This document shows, in pieces, positions 25,388 through 33,707 of a stretch of 64,000 bases of DNA. This DNA comes from JANRKF01 sp964518725. Lineage in GTDB: Bacteria > Pseudomonadota > Alphaproteobacteria > Rickettsiales > SXRF01. Location: positions 21,727 through 85,726 of the forward strand of contig CAZFKP010000005.1 of NCBI GenBank assembly GCA_964518725.1, written 5' to 3'. The translations under genes and the position numbers were made by a program. The notes below the pieces were generated by a model, which was given only the letters and a program-made list of their open reading frames with translations, was not told where the DNA came from and did not search any database. The first letter of the stretch is position 1; each line of letters begins with the position of its first letter.

Positions 25388-26245
25388 ATGCCTGCAACCA
25401 GTTTTTACACTCCCCCCCACCGTCCGGCGACCATCGTTGCTATCGGTGGTGGCATTGTGCAAGATCCCGAGCGCCCTGACCGTCTCCAGAATCCCGGTCA
25501 TATCTTGGATCGAATCGGTGAATTGGCGCAACTGCCAGGTAAGGCGGTGATTGTGGTCAGCCTGGGGTTTGAGGATGCATCTAAAAGCGATTACTATATT
25601 GAAACGTACGGGCGTGAATTCACCGAGCGCGGTGCGGCGAAGATCATTGGTGTGAGCAAGCTTGAAGATTTATCCGATCCGGCGGTGCTGGAGGCGCTGC
25701 GTTCGCCCGATACGGCGCTGGTGCATTTCTGCGGCGGCGACCAGAAGCGGTTCATGGCCGCGCTGCAAGGCATAGATTTTGCCGATGTGCTGAAAGATCG
25801 CGTGCAGCGGGGCGGCATTGTTGTGTCGGGTAATTCCGCCGGCGCGCATATTCTGTCCGATTATATGATCAATGAAGAAGATACCCACCGGCGTGGCCTT
25901 GGCCTGACCCCGCTGGTCATTGACACCCATGTCGATGTCGATTCGCATATCAGGGAAAAAACCGGTCGGGTTCGCGGCTCGGAGCGCGTGGCGCAGATGC
26001 TGGAGCAGACCGCCGCCACACGCGGTATTGCCTTGCCAAAAGGGGTGGCAGTGGCCATCACCGGCGATACGCTCGAAGTTTTCGGGTTGGAAGGAAAAGA
26101 AGCCATCCTCCGGCACCAACCGGCGATGGGACAAACCACATCACTTGATGGCAGGCACATTCAAACCGGCGAGTGCCTTACCGTGCCCAGCGGTTGGGCG
26201 ATGGCGCCGCAGCGTGGCGACGTTGTGCGGGCGGCGTCTTCCTGA
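25388..26245 (+). CDS. Cyanophycinase-like S51-family peptidase
   Basis: The 285-residue product from ATG 25388 resembles cyanophycinase and dipeptidase E. The nucleophile elbow is SGNSAGAHILSD. CGGDQKRFMAAL is the conserved glycine-rich motif before it, and VIDTHVDVDSHIRE corresponds to the His-containing segment after it. Cyanophycinases release beta-Asp-Arg from the storage polymer cyanophycin. No cyanophycin synthetase is in the window, so the substrate is open. The stop overlaps the start of the next hydrolase gene (TGATG), giving a coupled pair. Confidence 0.8.
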   Translation: MPATSFYTPPHRPATIVAIGGGIVQDPERPDRLQNPGHILDRIGELAQLPGKAVIVVSLGFEDASKSDYYIETYGREFTERGAAKIIGVSKLEDLSDPAVLEALRSPDTALVHFCGGDQKRFMAALQGIDFADVLKDRVQRGGIVVSGNSAGAHILSDYMINEEDTHRRGLGLTPLVIDTHVDVDSHIREKTGRVRGSERVAQMLEQTAATRGIALPKGVAVAITGDTLEVFGLEGKEAILRHQPAMGQTTSLDGRHIQTGECLTVPSGWAMAPQRGDVVRAASS

Positions 26246-26976
26246 TGCAGCCATCATTCCTCGAAACCGGTAGCCACCGCCTCGCCTACGATTGCGTGAT
26301 CGGACGCTCGCCGACGGTGGTGTTTCTTTCCGGTTTCAAATCCGACATGACCGGCAGCAAGGCAACTGCGCTCGCGGCGGATTGTGCTGCCCGCGGGCAG
26401 GGATTCATCCGCTTCGATTATTCGGGGCACGGCCAATCGGGCGGCGATTTCATGGAAGGCACCATCGGCCTGTGGTTGCGCGATGTGCTGGCGGTGATCG
26501 ACGAACTGACCCACGGGTCGTTGGTACTGGTCGGCTCCAGCATGGGAGGCTGGCTGTCGCTGCTCGCTGCGATTGCGCGGCCGGAGCGGGTACATGCGCT
26601 GGTGGGGGTGGCCAGTGCGCCGGATTTCACCGAGCGGTTGATATGGGATAAATTAAATGACCAGCAAAAGCATGAACTGATGGAAAAAGGCGTGTTTTAT
26701 GCGCCGTCTTGTTATGGTGAAGAGCCCTACCCCATTACCCGCACACTGATCGAAGAAGCGCGGCGGCATTTGGTGCTGGGTGCGCGTTTAGACATCACCT
26801 GCCCGGTGAGGCTGTTGCACGGCACCCTGGATCAGGACGTGCCGGTGGAGATCGCCCACCTGCTTGCCAAGAAACTTCCGCAAGCAAGCCTCACTCTCAT
26901 TGATGGCGGCGATCACCGTTTGAGCGAGAAAGCGGATTTACAGCTCCTGTGCGATACGCTAGAAAGCCTACTTTGA
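26245..26976 (+). CDS. Alpha/beta hydrolase
   Basis: The 243-residue serine hydrolase from ATG 26245 shows VVFLSGFKSDMTGSKA (oxyanion region), FDYSGHGQSGGDF, the nucleophile elbow GSSMGGW, Asp in LHGTLDQDVP and His in GGDHRLSE. The arrangement resembles bacterial relatives of ABHD10 and palmitoyl-protein thioesterases. Translation is coupled to the preceding peptidase gene by a TGATG overlap. No substrate can be inferred. Confidence 0.88.
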   Translation: MQPSFLETGSHRLAYDCVIGRSPTVVFLSGFKSDMTGSKATALAADCAARGQGFIRFDYSGHGQSGGDFMEGTIGLWLRDVLAVIDELTHGSLVLVGSSMGGWLSLLAAIARPERVHALVGVASAPDFTERLIWDKLNDQQKHELMEKGVFYAPSCYGEEPYPITRTLIEEARRHLVLGARLDITCPVRLLHGTLDQDVPVEIAHLLAKKLPQASLTLIDGGDHRLSEKADLQLLCDTLESLL

Positions 26977-26991
26977 AACGTAGGAGACACC

Positions 26992-28155
26992 ATGAAACCC
27001 ACCGTTAAACCTAAAAACCCCTGCTTTTCCTCCGGTCCTTGCGCGAAGCGCCCCGGCTGGAGCCTTGATGCGCTGAAGGATGCCGCGCTTGGCCGCTCGC
27101 ACCGTGCGAAAATCGGCAAAACCAAGCTCGAAGCGGTGATTGAAAAAAGCAAAACCGTGCTCGGCATGCCGTCGGATTGGGTGCTGGGGATTGTTCCCGC
27201 ATCTGATACCGGCGCCATTGAAATGGCGATGTGGTCGCTGCTTGGTTCCCGTGGCGTCGATGTGTTTGCGTGGGAAAGCTTCGGCAGTACGTGGGCGGCG
27301 GATTGCAAAAAGCAACTGAAGCTCACCGACCTCAATATTTATGAGGCCGGCTATGGCGCACTGCCCGACCTCAGCAAATATAATAAAGCCCGGGATACGA
27401 TTTTTACCTGGAACGGCACCACCTCCGGCGTGCGCGTGCCGAATGCGGATTGGATCGCGAGCGACCGTGAAGGCATCGTGATTTGCGATGCCACCTCGGC
27501 GGTGTTTGCGATGGATATAACGTGGGATAAGCTCGATGTCGTCACATGGAGCTGGCAGAAGGTGCTGGGCGGCGAAGGCGCGCATGGCATGATCGCCCTC
27601 TCCCCGCGCGCCATAAAGCGTTTGCAGGAATATACCCCCAGCTGGCCGATGCCGAAGATTTTCCAGCTTGCCAAGGGAGGCAAACTGATCGACGGGATTT
27701 TTAAAGGCGAAACCATCAACACGCCATCCATGCTCTGCGTCGAAGATGCGCTGGATGGGCTGAACTGGGCGGCCTCCCAAGGCAACATCGCCGGGCTCGT
27801 GAAGCGCTCGGAAGCCAACCTCGCCGCGCTGGAAAGCTGGGTGGCGAAAACGCCATGGGTCGGGTTCCTCGCCGAGGATAAGGCCATTCGCTCCTGCACC
27901 TCCATCTGCCTGAAGATCGTCGATCTGGCTTATCAGGCGCTGGCGCCGGAAGCGCAGGCTGAACTCGCCAAGAAACTGGCCTCATTGCTGGAAAAAGAAG
28001 CGGTCGCCTACGACATCGGCGCGTACCGTGATGCGCCTGCGGGCTTGCGTATCTGGGGTGGTGCGACGGTGGAAACTGCCGATATCGAACTGCTCACCGC
28101 ATGGCTCGACTGGGCGTGGGCAGAAGTAAGCGCCGGCCTCAGCAAGGCGGCCTGA
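26992..28155 (+). CDS. serC: Phosphoserine aminotransferase
   Basis: SerC makes 3-phosphoserine from 3-phosphohydroxypyruvate and glutamate, the step after SerA, using pyridoxal phosphate. The 387-residue protein matches the alphaproteobacterial branch: KPKNPCFSSGPCAKRPGW at the N-terminus, SDTGAIEMAMWSLLG, and the PLP lysine in WSWQKVLGGEGAHGM. Length is normal. AGGAGA precedes the ATG. It starts 15 bases after the alpha/beta hydrolase gene and may be co-transcribed with it; serB is not nearby. Confidence 0.95.
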   Translation: MKPTVKPKNPCFSSGPCAKRPGWSLDALKDAALGRSHRAKIGKTKLEAVIEKSKTVLGMPSDWVLGIVPASDTGAIEMAMWSLLGSRGVDVFAWESFGSTWAADCKKQLKLTDLNIYEAGYGALPDLSKYNKARDTIFTWNGTTSGVRVPNADWIASDREGIVICDATSAVFAMDITWDKLDVVTWSWQKVLGGEGAHGMIALSPRAIKRLQEYTPSWPMPKIFQLAKGGKLIDGIFKGETINTPSMLCVEDALDGLNWAASQGNIAGLVKRSEANLAALESWVAKTPWVGFLAEDKAIRSCTSICLKIVDLAYQALAPEAQAELAKKLASLLEKEAVAYDIGAYRDAPAGLRIWGGATVETADIELLTAWLDWAWAEVSAGLSKAA

Positions 28156-28156
28156 G

Positions 28157-28828
28157 GTGGGTTGGCTGTGGCGGAAAGAAGAAGAGTTTCCGCCCCATGT
28201 CCAGCACAGCGTCGCCGGCACGATGCTCTATATACTGTCGTGCATGCCAGAAGATCCGGAGGCGCAACGGGAGCTGATACTGAGTCAGCAGACGGATAAA
28301 AGCAATACTTGGAGCGTTCAGTCCGCTAAAATCATGGAAATGATGCACCCGAACATTGCAGGTTTTTGCGATGAGGTTAAATGCACCGTCAGCCTGAGCC
28401 ACGATATGAATGACTTGCCGGATCGTGTGCTGTTGCCAAAATCCCATAAACCAATCCAAATCGAGCTGGTATTTTCAGATCTCTATGCCGGGCATAAGGA
28501 TATCGAGCATCGCCCCGCCCCGTTTGATAAAAAATTCGAGGCGCTGGTAAAAAAGATTGCAGGGAAATCTGGCCTCACATCTACAAAAGATATGTATCAT
28601 CCGCAGGGTGAGATCAATACGTACCTGTACAGCTCATTCGGGCAGCATTACGTGAGGTTCAGCATTCATCCCGCTGATTACGGCGCGTTCCGTGATGCGC
28701 TCGTGGAATTCTATCATGAAACGGGTGCAGCGGCGGAACAGGCAGCATCAAAAGACCCGACGGAACAACTACTCAGGAGATTGAATATTGAACCGCACGT
28801 GCCTGCACACAAGCCACGCGGGCGATAA
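28157..28828 (+). CDS. Protein of unknown function downstream of serC
   Basis: A 223-residue protein starting at GTG, two bases after the serC stop. It is soluble, with no signal peptide. A helical N-terminal half (HSVAGTMLYILSCMPEDPEAQRELILSQQ) is followed by a region with beta character (IQIELVFSDLYAGH, YVRFSIHPADYGAFRDALVEFYHETG) and a basic C-terminal tail. I do not recognise the family. Confidence 0.65.
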   Translation: MGWLWRKEEEFPPHVQHSVAGTMLYILSCMPEDPEAQRELILSQQTDKSNTWSVQSAKIMEMMHPNIAGFCDEVKCTVSLSHDMNDLPDRVLLPKSHKPIQIELVFSDLYAGHKDIEHRPAPFDKKFEALVKKIAGKSGLTSTKDMYHPQGEINTYLYSSFGQHYVRFSIHPADYGAFRDALVEFYHETGAAAEQAASKDPTEQLLRRLNIEPHVPAHKPRGR

Positions 28829-29899
28829 TCAGCGACGGCCACCACCGGTACTGCGCGGTGCGCCCTGGCGGAGCTGGCCGCTGCTGCTGACGCTGACCCC
28901 GGCGCCACGCAGGGCGCGTTGCTGGCGGAGCGCCTCGCGGGCGGCTTTGCTTTGGTAGCCGAAAATGCCGAGGATCCATTTGGTGAGGCCGTTCAGGTAA
29001 TTCACGCCTGAGCCGGTGCCATACATGCGGACGCCTTTTTGTCCCCACAGGCTGTTGCCGGACACGCTGCCCCATACGTCGGAGTTGACGGTGCCGTGCA
29101 CGTTATCGGCCAGGGTGCCGTGTACGTTGCCGGAGAACGTGCCGTGCACGTTGCTGCTCATCGCACCCCACGCCGTGACAGCGCCCTGGCTGCCGAGGGA
29201 ATGCGGTGCATTCTCATCGCGCCCGTGCACGCCGTAATCATGCTGGCCGACATTGCCGTACATGCCACCGCCAAGCATCGCCGCCTGGGCGGACATGCCG
29301 TGGACGTTGATGACATTCGGGTCAATGTAGCTGCCGTGGACGTTGGACATGGCGGCCTGCTGCATCGCCATCTGGCGCTGTTTGATAAAATACGGGCTGT
29401 GCTTGTTGATCGCGTCTTCGATCAGCAGCTTGGTCATGTAGGATTTCGGTTTATATTTACCGATTGTCCAGCCGCTGGTGAGCGACATCCGGCCATTCTT
29501 GGTATTCACCCGGCCAACCATGTTTCCGGCGATATCAAATATCTGGCCTTTTTTATCGATGTGTCCATTGCTGAAATTCTGCGGCTGCACAATCACCATC
29601 TTGCGGAGTTTTTTCTGTTCTTTGGCCGCTTTCTTCATGGATATTTCTTTGAGCGCCTGTTCGGCGCGCGCCGACATCTTGCGCCCTGTAACCAGGTTAC
29701 CCGAACCCGAGGCGCCTGCCTGCGTCATGGATTTCATCGCTTTTTCCTTGGCCTCTTCCTGACGGCGCTTGAAAATCAGCTTATAGCGCATCTGGGCGGG
29801 CAGTTTGCCTTTTTTCTGTGCTTCAAGCTGCAGGATTTCTTTGGCAATTGATTTCTTGCCAGGTTCCCTGCTACCGCTAAAATGGCGAATGGTACTCAT
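28829..29899 (-). CDS. Repeat protein with NVHGT octapeptides, unknown function
   Basis: A 356-residue protein I do not recognise. Residues 1-120 are very basic and helical (AKEILQLEAQKKGKLPAQMRYKLIFKRRQEEA). The middle carries QPQNFSNGHIDKKGQIFDIAGNMVGRV. Around residues 240-285 there is a run of near-8-residue units (SSNVHGTF, SGNVHGTL, ADNVHGTV, NSDVWGSV). The C-terminus is Gly/Ser/Arg-rich. The repeats may form a small beta-solenoid or extended surface. It converges with the preceding gene with no gap and diverges from the DUF192 pair. Confidence 0.65.
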   Translation of the reverse strand: MSTIRHFSGSREPGKKSIAKEILQLEAQKKGKLPAQMRYKLIFKRRQEEAKEKAMKSMTQAGASGSGNLVTGRKMSARAEQALKEISMKKAAKEQKKLRKMVIVQPQNFSNGHIDKKGQIFDIAGNMVGRVNTKNGRMSLTSGWTIGKYKPKSYMTKLLIEDAINKHSPYFIKQRQMAMQQAAMSNVHGSYIDPNVINVHGMSAQAAMLGGGMYGNVGQHDYGVHGRDENAPHSLGSQGAVTAWGAMSSNVHGTFSGNVHGTLADNVHGTVNSDVWGSVSGNSLWGQKGVRMYGTGSGVNYLNGLTKWILGIFGYQSKAAREALRQQRALRGAGVSVSSSGQLRQGAPRSTGGGRR

Positions 29900-29922
29900 G
29901 CCACCATTATACGGTAATTTTT

Positions 29923-30369
29923 ATGCAAAAGCCAGCCCTCTGGCGGAAGATTCATCAAATCGTCATAATCACCATATCAGCGGTTTTCCTGGGTTTTGAT
30001 GCTTATTCTGCCCCGCTTGCCATCGGTGCTCACCGTTTTACGGTGGAGGTGGCTACGACGCCACAAGAGCAGGAAACCGGGCTGATGAACCGCGACCATC
30101 TGGCGCCGGATGCGGGGATGCTGTTCGTTTTTCCAAGCGAACAATATGCTTCCATGTGGATGAAAAATACCCTCATCCCGCTGGACATGTTGTTTATTGA
30201 TACGCATGGCGCGATTGTTTTCATCGCTAAAAACACGGTGCCTGAATCGCTGGATATCATCAGCGCCGACCGGCCGGTAAAAGCCGTGCTTGAACTCGCA
30301 GGCGGCACGTGCGACAAGCAAGGGATCACCATTGGGGATAGGGTCAGCCATGCGCTATTTGCTCCTTAG
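29923..30369 (+). CDS. DUF192 protein, first of a tandem pair
   Basis: The 148-residue protein has an N-terminal hydrophobic segment (IVIITISAVFLGFDAYSA) that may act as signal peptide or anchor, then a DUF192 domain: TPQEQETGLMNRDHLAPDAGMLFVFP, MWMKNTLIPLDMLFID and KAVLELAGGTCDKQGITIGDRV. The biochemical role of DUF192 is not settled. The next gene starts within its last 20 bases and encodes a second, more divergent DUF192-like protein. Confidence 0.88.
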   Translation: MQKPALWRKIHQIVIITISAVFLGFDAYSAPLAIGAHRFTVEVATTPQEQETGLMNRDHLAPDAGMLFVFPSEQYASMWMKNTLIPLDMLFIDTHGAIVFIAKNTVPESLDIISADRPVKAVLELAGGTCDKQGITIGDRVSHALFAP

Positions 30370-30907
30370 TTTTTGCTTGTTGCTTGAGTTCGGGAATCTG
30401 GCAAACGCTCAGGGTGTGGCGACGTTTTACTATCAGCGTGGCAGCATCGCCATTGACCGAAAACAGCCGCCGGTGCTGGCACCTTTGCCATGGCAGGGAG
30501 CGGATGCGCCGCGCCAGCAGGAAGGCGTGCGGTTACGGGTGGATGTGGATATTCGCCCTGCCACCAGCCTCTACCGCCAGGAAGGGTGGGTGAATATGGG
30601 CGGCCTGTCGGATACGGACGGCATGCTGTTTATCTTCGATACGCCGGAAATTGCGCGGATTTCCCACATGGAGTTCCATCAACCGCTGGATGTGTTGTGG
30701 GTTGATGCCACCGGCGAAATTACGTCCATCGCCCCAAGTCTTGCTGTATCGGAGATCGCCGACCCCATTCTTGACCCGAAACCGGCAAAGGCCTTGCTTC
30801 TAATGGTGTCTGGCATGTGTGAGCGTGCGGCCATCCGCCCCGGCGACCGGGTTGTGTCGCCCCAGTTTTTCCAGCCGCCACCCAGCATCATGACGGCACC
30901 GGAATAA
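30350..30907 (+). CDS. Exported DUF192-like protein, second of a tandem pair
   Basis: The 185-residue product from ATG 30350 begins with a clear signal peptide (MRYLLLSFCLLLEFGNLANA). A spacer of about 50 residues precedes a divergent DUF192 domain: SLYRQEGWVNMGGLSDTDGMLFIFD, HMEFHQPLDVLWVDATGEI and KALLLMVSGMCERAAIRPGDRV. Compared with the first copy the MKNT motif is changed to MEFHQ. The reading frame is open further upstream, but this start gives an intact signal peptide. The 20-base overlap with the first copy implies coupling. Confidence 0.78.
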   Translation: MRYLLLSFCLLLEFGNLANAQGVATFYYQRGSIAIDRKQPPVLAPLPWQGADAPRQQEGVRLRVDVDIRPATSLYRQEGWVNMGGLSDTDGMLFIFDTPEIARISHMEFHQPLDVLWVDATGEITSIAPSLAVSEIADPILDPKPAKALLLMVSGMCERAAIRPGDRVVSPQFFQPPPSIMTAPE

Positions 30908-31093
30908 TTGCTGGAGTGCCGGATGATAAATAAACTGTTTCTTTTCCCTTAAAAATATGCTAACGTGTGCTTCGATTTAAGGGGAAATCTCAACATATCG
31001 CGGGTTTTTCCATTAAGCGCTACTAGATATAGTTTGATAACTTTGCGGTTGTTCCAAAAGAAATGGCCGCGCAACGGAAAGTTGGGAAACGCT

Positions 31094-32023
31094 ATGGCTA
31101 AAGCAATACTCAAAAAAAATGTAAAAAAAGTTTCAAAACCGGCTGCAAAGAAGGCCGTGAAGAAGGCTGCTGCTTCTAAAAAGGCAGTAAAGAAACCGGC
31201 GGCTCGTAAAGTGGTTGCTAAAAAGCCGGTGGCCAAGAAGCCTCTGGCTCGTAAAGTGGGTGCTAAAAAGCCAGTAGCCAAAAAACAAACGACAAAACAA
31301 GCGAGCAAAAAACCAGCCGCGAAGAAGCTTGTTGCGAAAAAAACAGTGGCCAAAAAAACGGTAAAAATAGTGGCCAAAAAGATTCAGGCGAAAAAACCAG
31401 CGGCTAAAGTCGTTGTTAAGTCGGCTCCGAAAAGCACGTCGCAGTCAAGAGTGGCGGCCATCAAGGCAACGCCGGTTGCGGTGGTGACCGCGAAAGACCA
31501 GAAGGCGTTCTATAAAGTCGGGAACTATGTGGTGTACCCGACACATGGTGTCGGCAAGATCATGGCGGAAGAAACCCAAATGATCGGCGATATCGAACTG
31601 CGCCTTCTCGTCATCAATTTCGAGAAAGACAAGATGACGCTGCGTGTGCCGATGAGCCGCGCTGCGGCTGCGGGCTTGCGTCCCATCAGCAGTGCCGACA
31701 AAATGAAAGAAGTGTACGTGACGCTGAAAAGCAAAGCGAAAACTTCGCGTGGCATGTGGTCGCGCCGGGCTCAGGAATATGAAGCTAAAATCAATTCCGG
31801 CAACATCATCCTGATTTCGGAAGTGGTGCGCGACCTGCACCAGAACGTCGACCAGTCAGAACGTTCCTATTCCGAGCGCATGATCTATGAAAACGCGCTG
31901 AACCGTTTGATGGGCGAAGTAGCGGCTGCCGAAGGCACCGATACGAAAGTGGCCTACGACAAGCTGATGAAGCTCCTGCGCGCCAAAGTGGCCGCGGCCG
32001 CTGCGCTCAAAGAAGCGGCGTAA
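31094..32023 (+). CDS. carD: CarD-family regulator with histone-H1-like N-terminal tail
   Basis: The 309-residue product from ATG 31094 has two parts. Residues 1 to about 120 are almost only Ala, Lys, Pro and Val in AKKP-type repeats, like the tail of histone H1. Residues 139-309 are a CarD/CdnL domain: FYKVGNYVVYPTHGVGKI, the RNA polymerase-binding module, followed by the helical DNA-binding region with MWSRRAQEYEAKINSG and SYSERMIYENALNRLMGEVAA. CarD stabilises open promoter complexes, especially at rRNA genes. The tail is unusual and could bind DNA non-specifically. A strong terminator follows. Confidence 0.92.
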   Translation: MAKAILKKNVKKVSKPAAKKAVKKAAASKKAVKKPAARKVVAKKPVAKKPLARKVGAKKPVAKKQTTKQASKKPAAKKLVAKKTVAKKTVKIVAKKIQAKKPAAKVVVKSAPKSTSQSRVAAIKATPVAVVTAKDQKAFYKVGNYVVYPTHGVGKIMAEETQMIGDIELRLLVINFEKDKMTLRVPMSRAAAAGLRPISSADKMKEVYVTLKSKAKTSRGMWSRRAQEYEAKINSGNIILISEVVRDLHQNVDQSERSYSERMIYENALNRLMGEVAAAEGTDTKVAYDKLMKLLRAKVAAAAALKEAA

Positions 32024-32040
32024 TCTGCGCGACTGACAAT

Positions 32041-32070
32041 AAAAAAGGCGCCTTCGGGCGCCTTTTTTAT
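32041..32070 (+). terminator. Rho-independent terminator of carD
   Basis: AAGGCGCC and GGCGCCTT form a perfect stem closed by a stable TTCG tetraloop, flanked by A6 and T6 runs, 18 bases past the carD stop. The A tract on the other side means it could also work on the opposite strand. Confidence 0.93.
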
Positions 32071-32130
32071 TGGCTTAACCAAAGCCTAACCTTCTGTTGT
32101 TATAGTTAATATCAATTAACGAGAGAATGT

Positions 32131-32625
32131 ATGGCTAAAAATAAAATTTTGTATCGCTCAAGCATTGCAAAATTAATAGAGTATATCAGAGCAGTCGAAT
32201 TAACGTATCTTAGCCCGGGCGACTCCGATGAATCTGATCGTTTCAGCCAGCAAAGCGATGAAGACCAAGCGATGTCGCGGGTGTTGTTGCCTCAGGTGGC
32301 GGCGATCCTTGGAAGAATCAATGAAGTGTTGGAGACGCGCATATGGCTGGGTGAAGATGAATTGCGGCATATTTTCATAACCAAATGGGAGGAGCAAAGT
32401 CGTGCTTATCGTAGAAAAACCCTAACTGAAACGAAGGATCTCAATGAAGCGCTGATTCTAAATTCCAGCTTGGGAGAGGCCGCAGCAGCAGCGCTTGTTG
32501 ATAATCCTGAATCCTTAGCCATAGAAGCGGCCACTGCGTTGGCATTGAATGATGTAATGCTGCCTGTTATGGTGCTGTTCAAACACTTCTCCTCTCAAGG
32601 TCAGGGTGAAGCTCGAGGCAGTTAA
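32131..32625 (+). CDS. Protein of unknown function downstream of carD
   Basis: A 164-residue, mainly helical, acidic protein with no signal peptide. Segments such as LIEYIRAVELTYLSPGD and LPQVAAILGRINEVLETRIWLGEDELRHIF are amphipathic, and the C-terminal part is Ala-rich. GAGAGAATGT covers the ATG. It has its own transcription unit after the carD terminator. I do not recognise the family. Confidence 0.6.
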   Translation: MAKNKILYRSSIAKLIEYIRAVELTYLSPGDSDESDRFSQQSDEDQAMSRVLLPQVAAILGRINEVLETRIWLGEDELRHIFITKWEEQSRAYRRKTLTETKDLNEALILNSSLGEAAAAALVDNPESLAIEAATALALNDVMLPVMVLFKHFSSQGQGEARGS

Positions 32626-32816
32626 GCCGGCGCCTGGGCAGATAGGCATGCTCATAAGCCGCGTAAGTAAAAAGGTTCCTAGAATTTTTTAGCGCCCATG
32701 CCCGCGGCGATCCAATGGTGATTTTCCTGGCAGGCAAGAAAAAAGTTGTAGTGCCTGCTCCTTTGTAAACTGGTGATCTGCGGGGTCGGGTCTTGGGTGG
32801 TGGTCGGGTTGACGGC

Positions 32817-33086
32817 ATGAATATTAAATTTGAGGGAGAGCCGCGGAGTAAAAATGCTCCGGTGTTTGATTTGAACGTGACTATTTCTGGTAAGGGCCTG
32901 CAAAATGAAATCTATAGGACCTCCGTTGGCGAGGGCGGAGAAACCATAGCGCAAGTGCTGGATTATGTGTTCGGGCGCGTTGCAGGCCAAGTGAAAGAGA
33001 AGCCGGGGGTAGGCAATGTTCCCGGCTCGGTTGTAGCTGAGAACACGACCCCTGCCACGCCAGCCGCTGGGGTTGTAAAAGCCTAA
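32817..33086 (+). CDS. Small protein of unknown function
   Basis: From ATG 32817 the frame encodes 89 residues (MNIKFEGEPRSKNAPVFDLNVTISGKG and onward) with a beta-rich N-terminal half and an Ala/Pro/Val C-terminal tail. The opposite strand carries a slightly longer open frame, but this strand matches neighbouring gene direction and has more ordinary composition. The start could lie slightly upstream. The 190 bases before it show nothing I can name. Confidence 0.5.
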   Translation: MNIKFEGEPRSKNAPVFDLNVTISGKGLQNEIYRTSVGEGGETIAQVLDYVFGRVAGQVKEKPGVGNVPGSVVAENTTPATPAAGVVKA

Positions 33087-33134
33087 CCCAGCCTTCATCA
33101 AATCGTCATATTTCTTGCGGGAATTTATGATAAT

Positions 33135-33707
33135 ATGGACGCAAAGGATGGATTTATGGCTGAAACACTGATTCTCAAGACCAACCAGACACCCACCTAT
33201 TTCAATAAGGATGCCGCCATCGGCCTATTGATTCCCGGCATTGGGATTATTGGCGCTGTGGTCGGCGCGTTCATCGGCAAAGACCGTATGGAAAAAGAAG
33301 CCGCCGCCGGAAAGCCGGTCGGTGAGCCGACGTTCTGGAATAAAGACGCGCTGCTCGGCGGGCTGCTCGGACAGACGTTGGGGGCTATCGCTATGCTTGC
33401 GGTCGTCGCGGCGGCACCCTTTATGCCGGTGATCGTGCCTGCGGTGGCCGAGGGCGCCGGATTGCTGCTTGCCGGCGGCGGATTGGCCGGATTGGTGACG
33501 GGCGTTTTCCTCGGCGGCAATGCCGGGAAAGAGCGCATGCTGCAGGAATATACCATGGCCGCCGTGCAATCGCATGAACAGGCAGGCCGCAGCCGCACAC
33601 AGGAGCCGCAACAGGCGATGGCCGAGGAAAAAGGCCACACGAAAAACCACGCGCAGGAGATTATCGCCGCCCGCCAGCGCGACGCCGCCGAGATGATTCA
33701 GCGTTAG
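33135..33707 (+). CDS. Glycine-zipper membrane protein with internal duplication
   Basis: A 190-residue protein with two similar halves. NKDAAIGLLIPGIGIIGAVVGAFIGKDRMEKE is echoed by NKDALLGGLLGQTLGAIAMLAVV and a later GGNAGKERMLQE. The glycine-rich hydrophobic segments have the spacing of glycine zippers and probably insert in membranes. The C-terminus is charged and helical. It overlaps the convergent uvrA gene by four bases. The role is unknown; the style resembles several unknown proteins in the phage-like cluster further right. Confidence 0.7.
   Translation: MDAKDGFMAETLILKTNQTPTYFNKDAAIGLLIPGIGIIGAVVGAFIGKDRMEKEAAAGKPVGEPTFWNKDALLGGLLGQTLGAIAMLAVVAAAPFMPVIVPAVAEGAGLLLAGGGLAGLVTGVFLGGNAGKERMLQEYTMAAVQSHEQAGRSRTQEPQQAMAEEKGHTKNHAQEIIAARQRDAAEMIQR

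Noticed and set aside
32679..33101. 140-codon minus-strand frame
   Set aside because: It overlaps the more gene-like plus-strand frame at 32817 and lacks a ribosome binding site.
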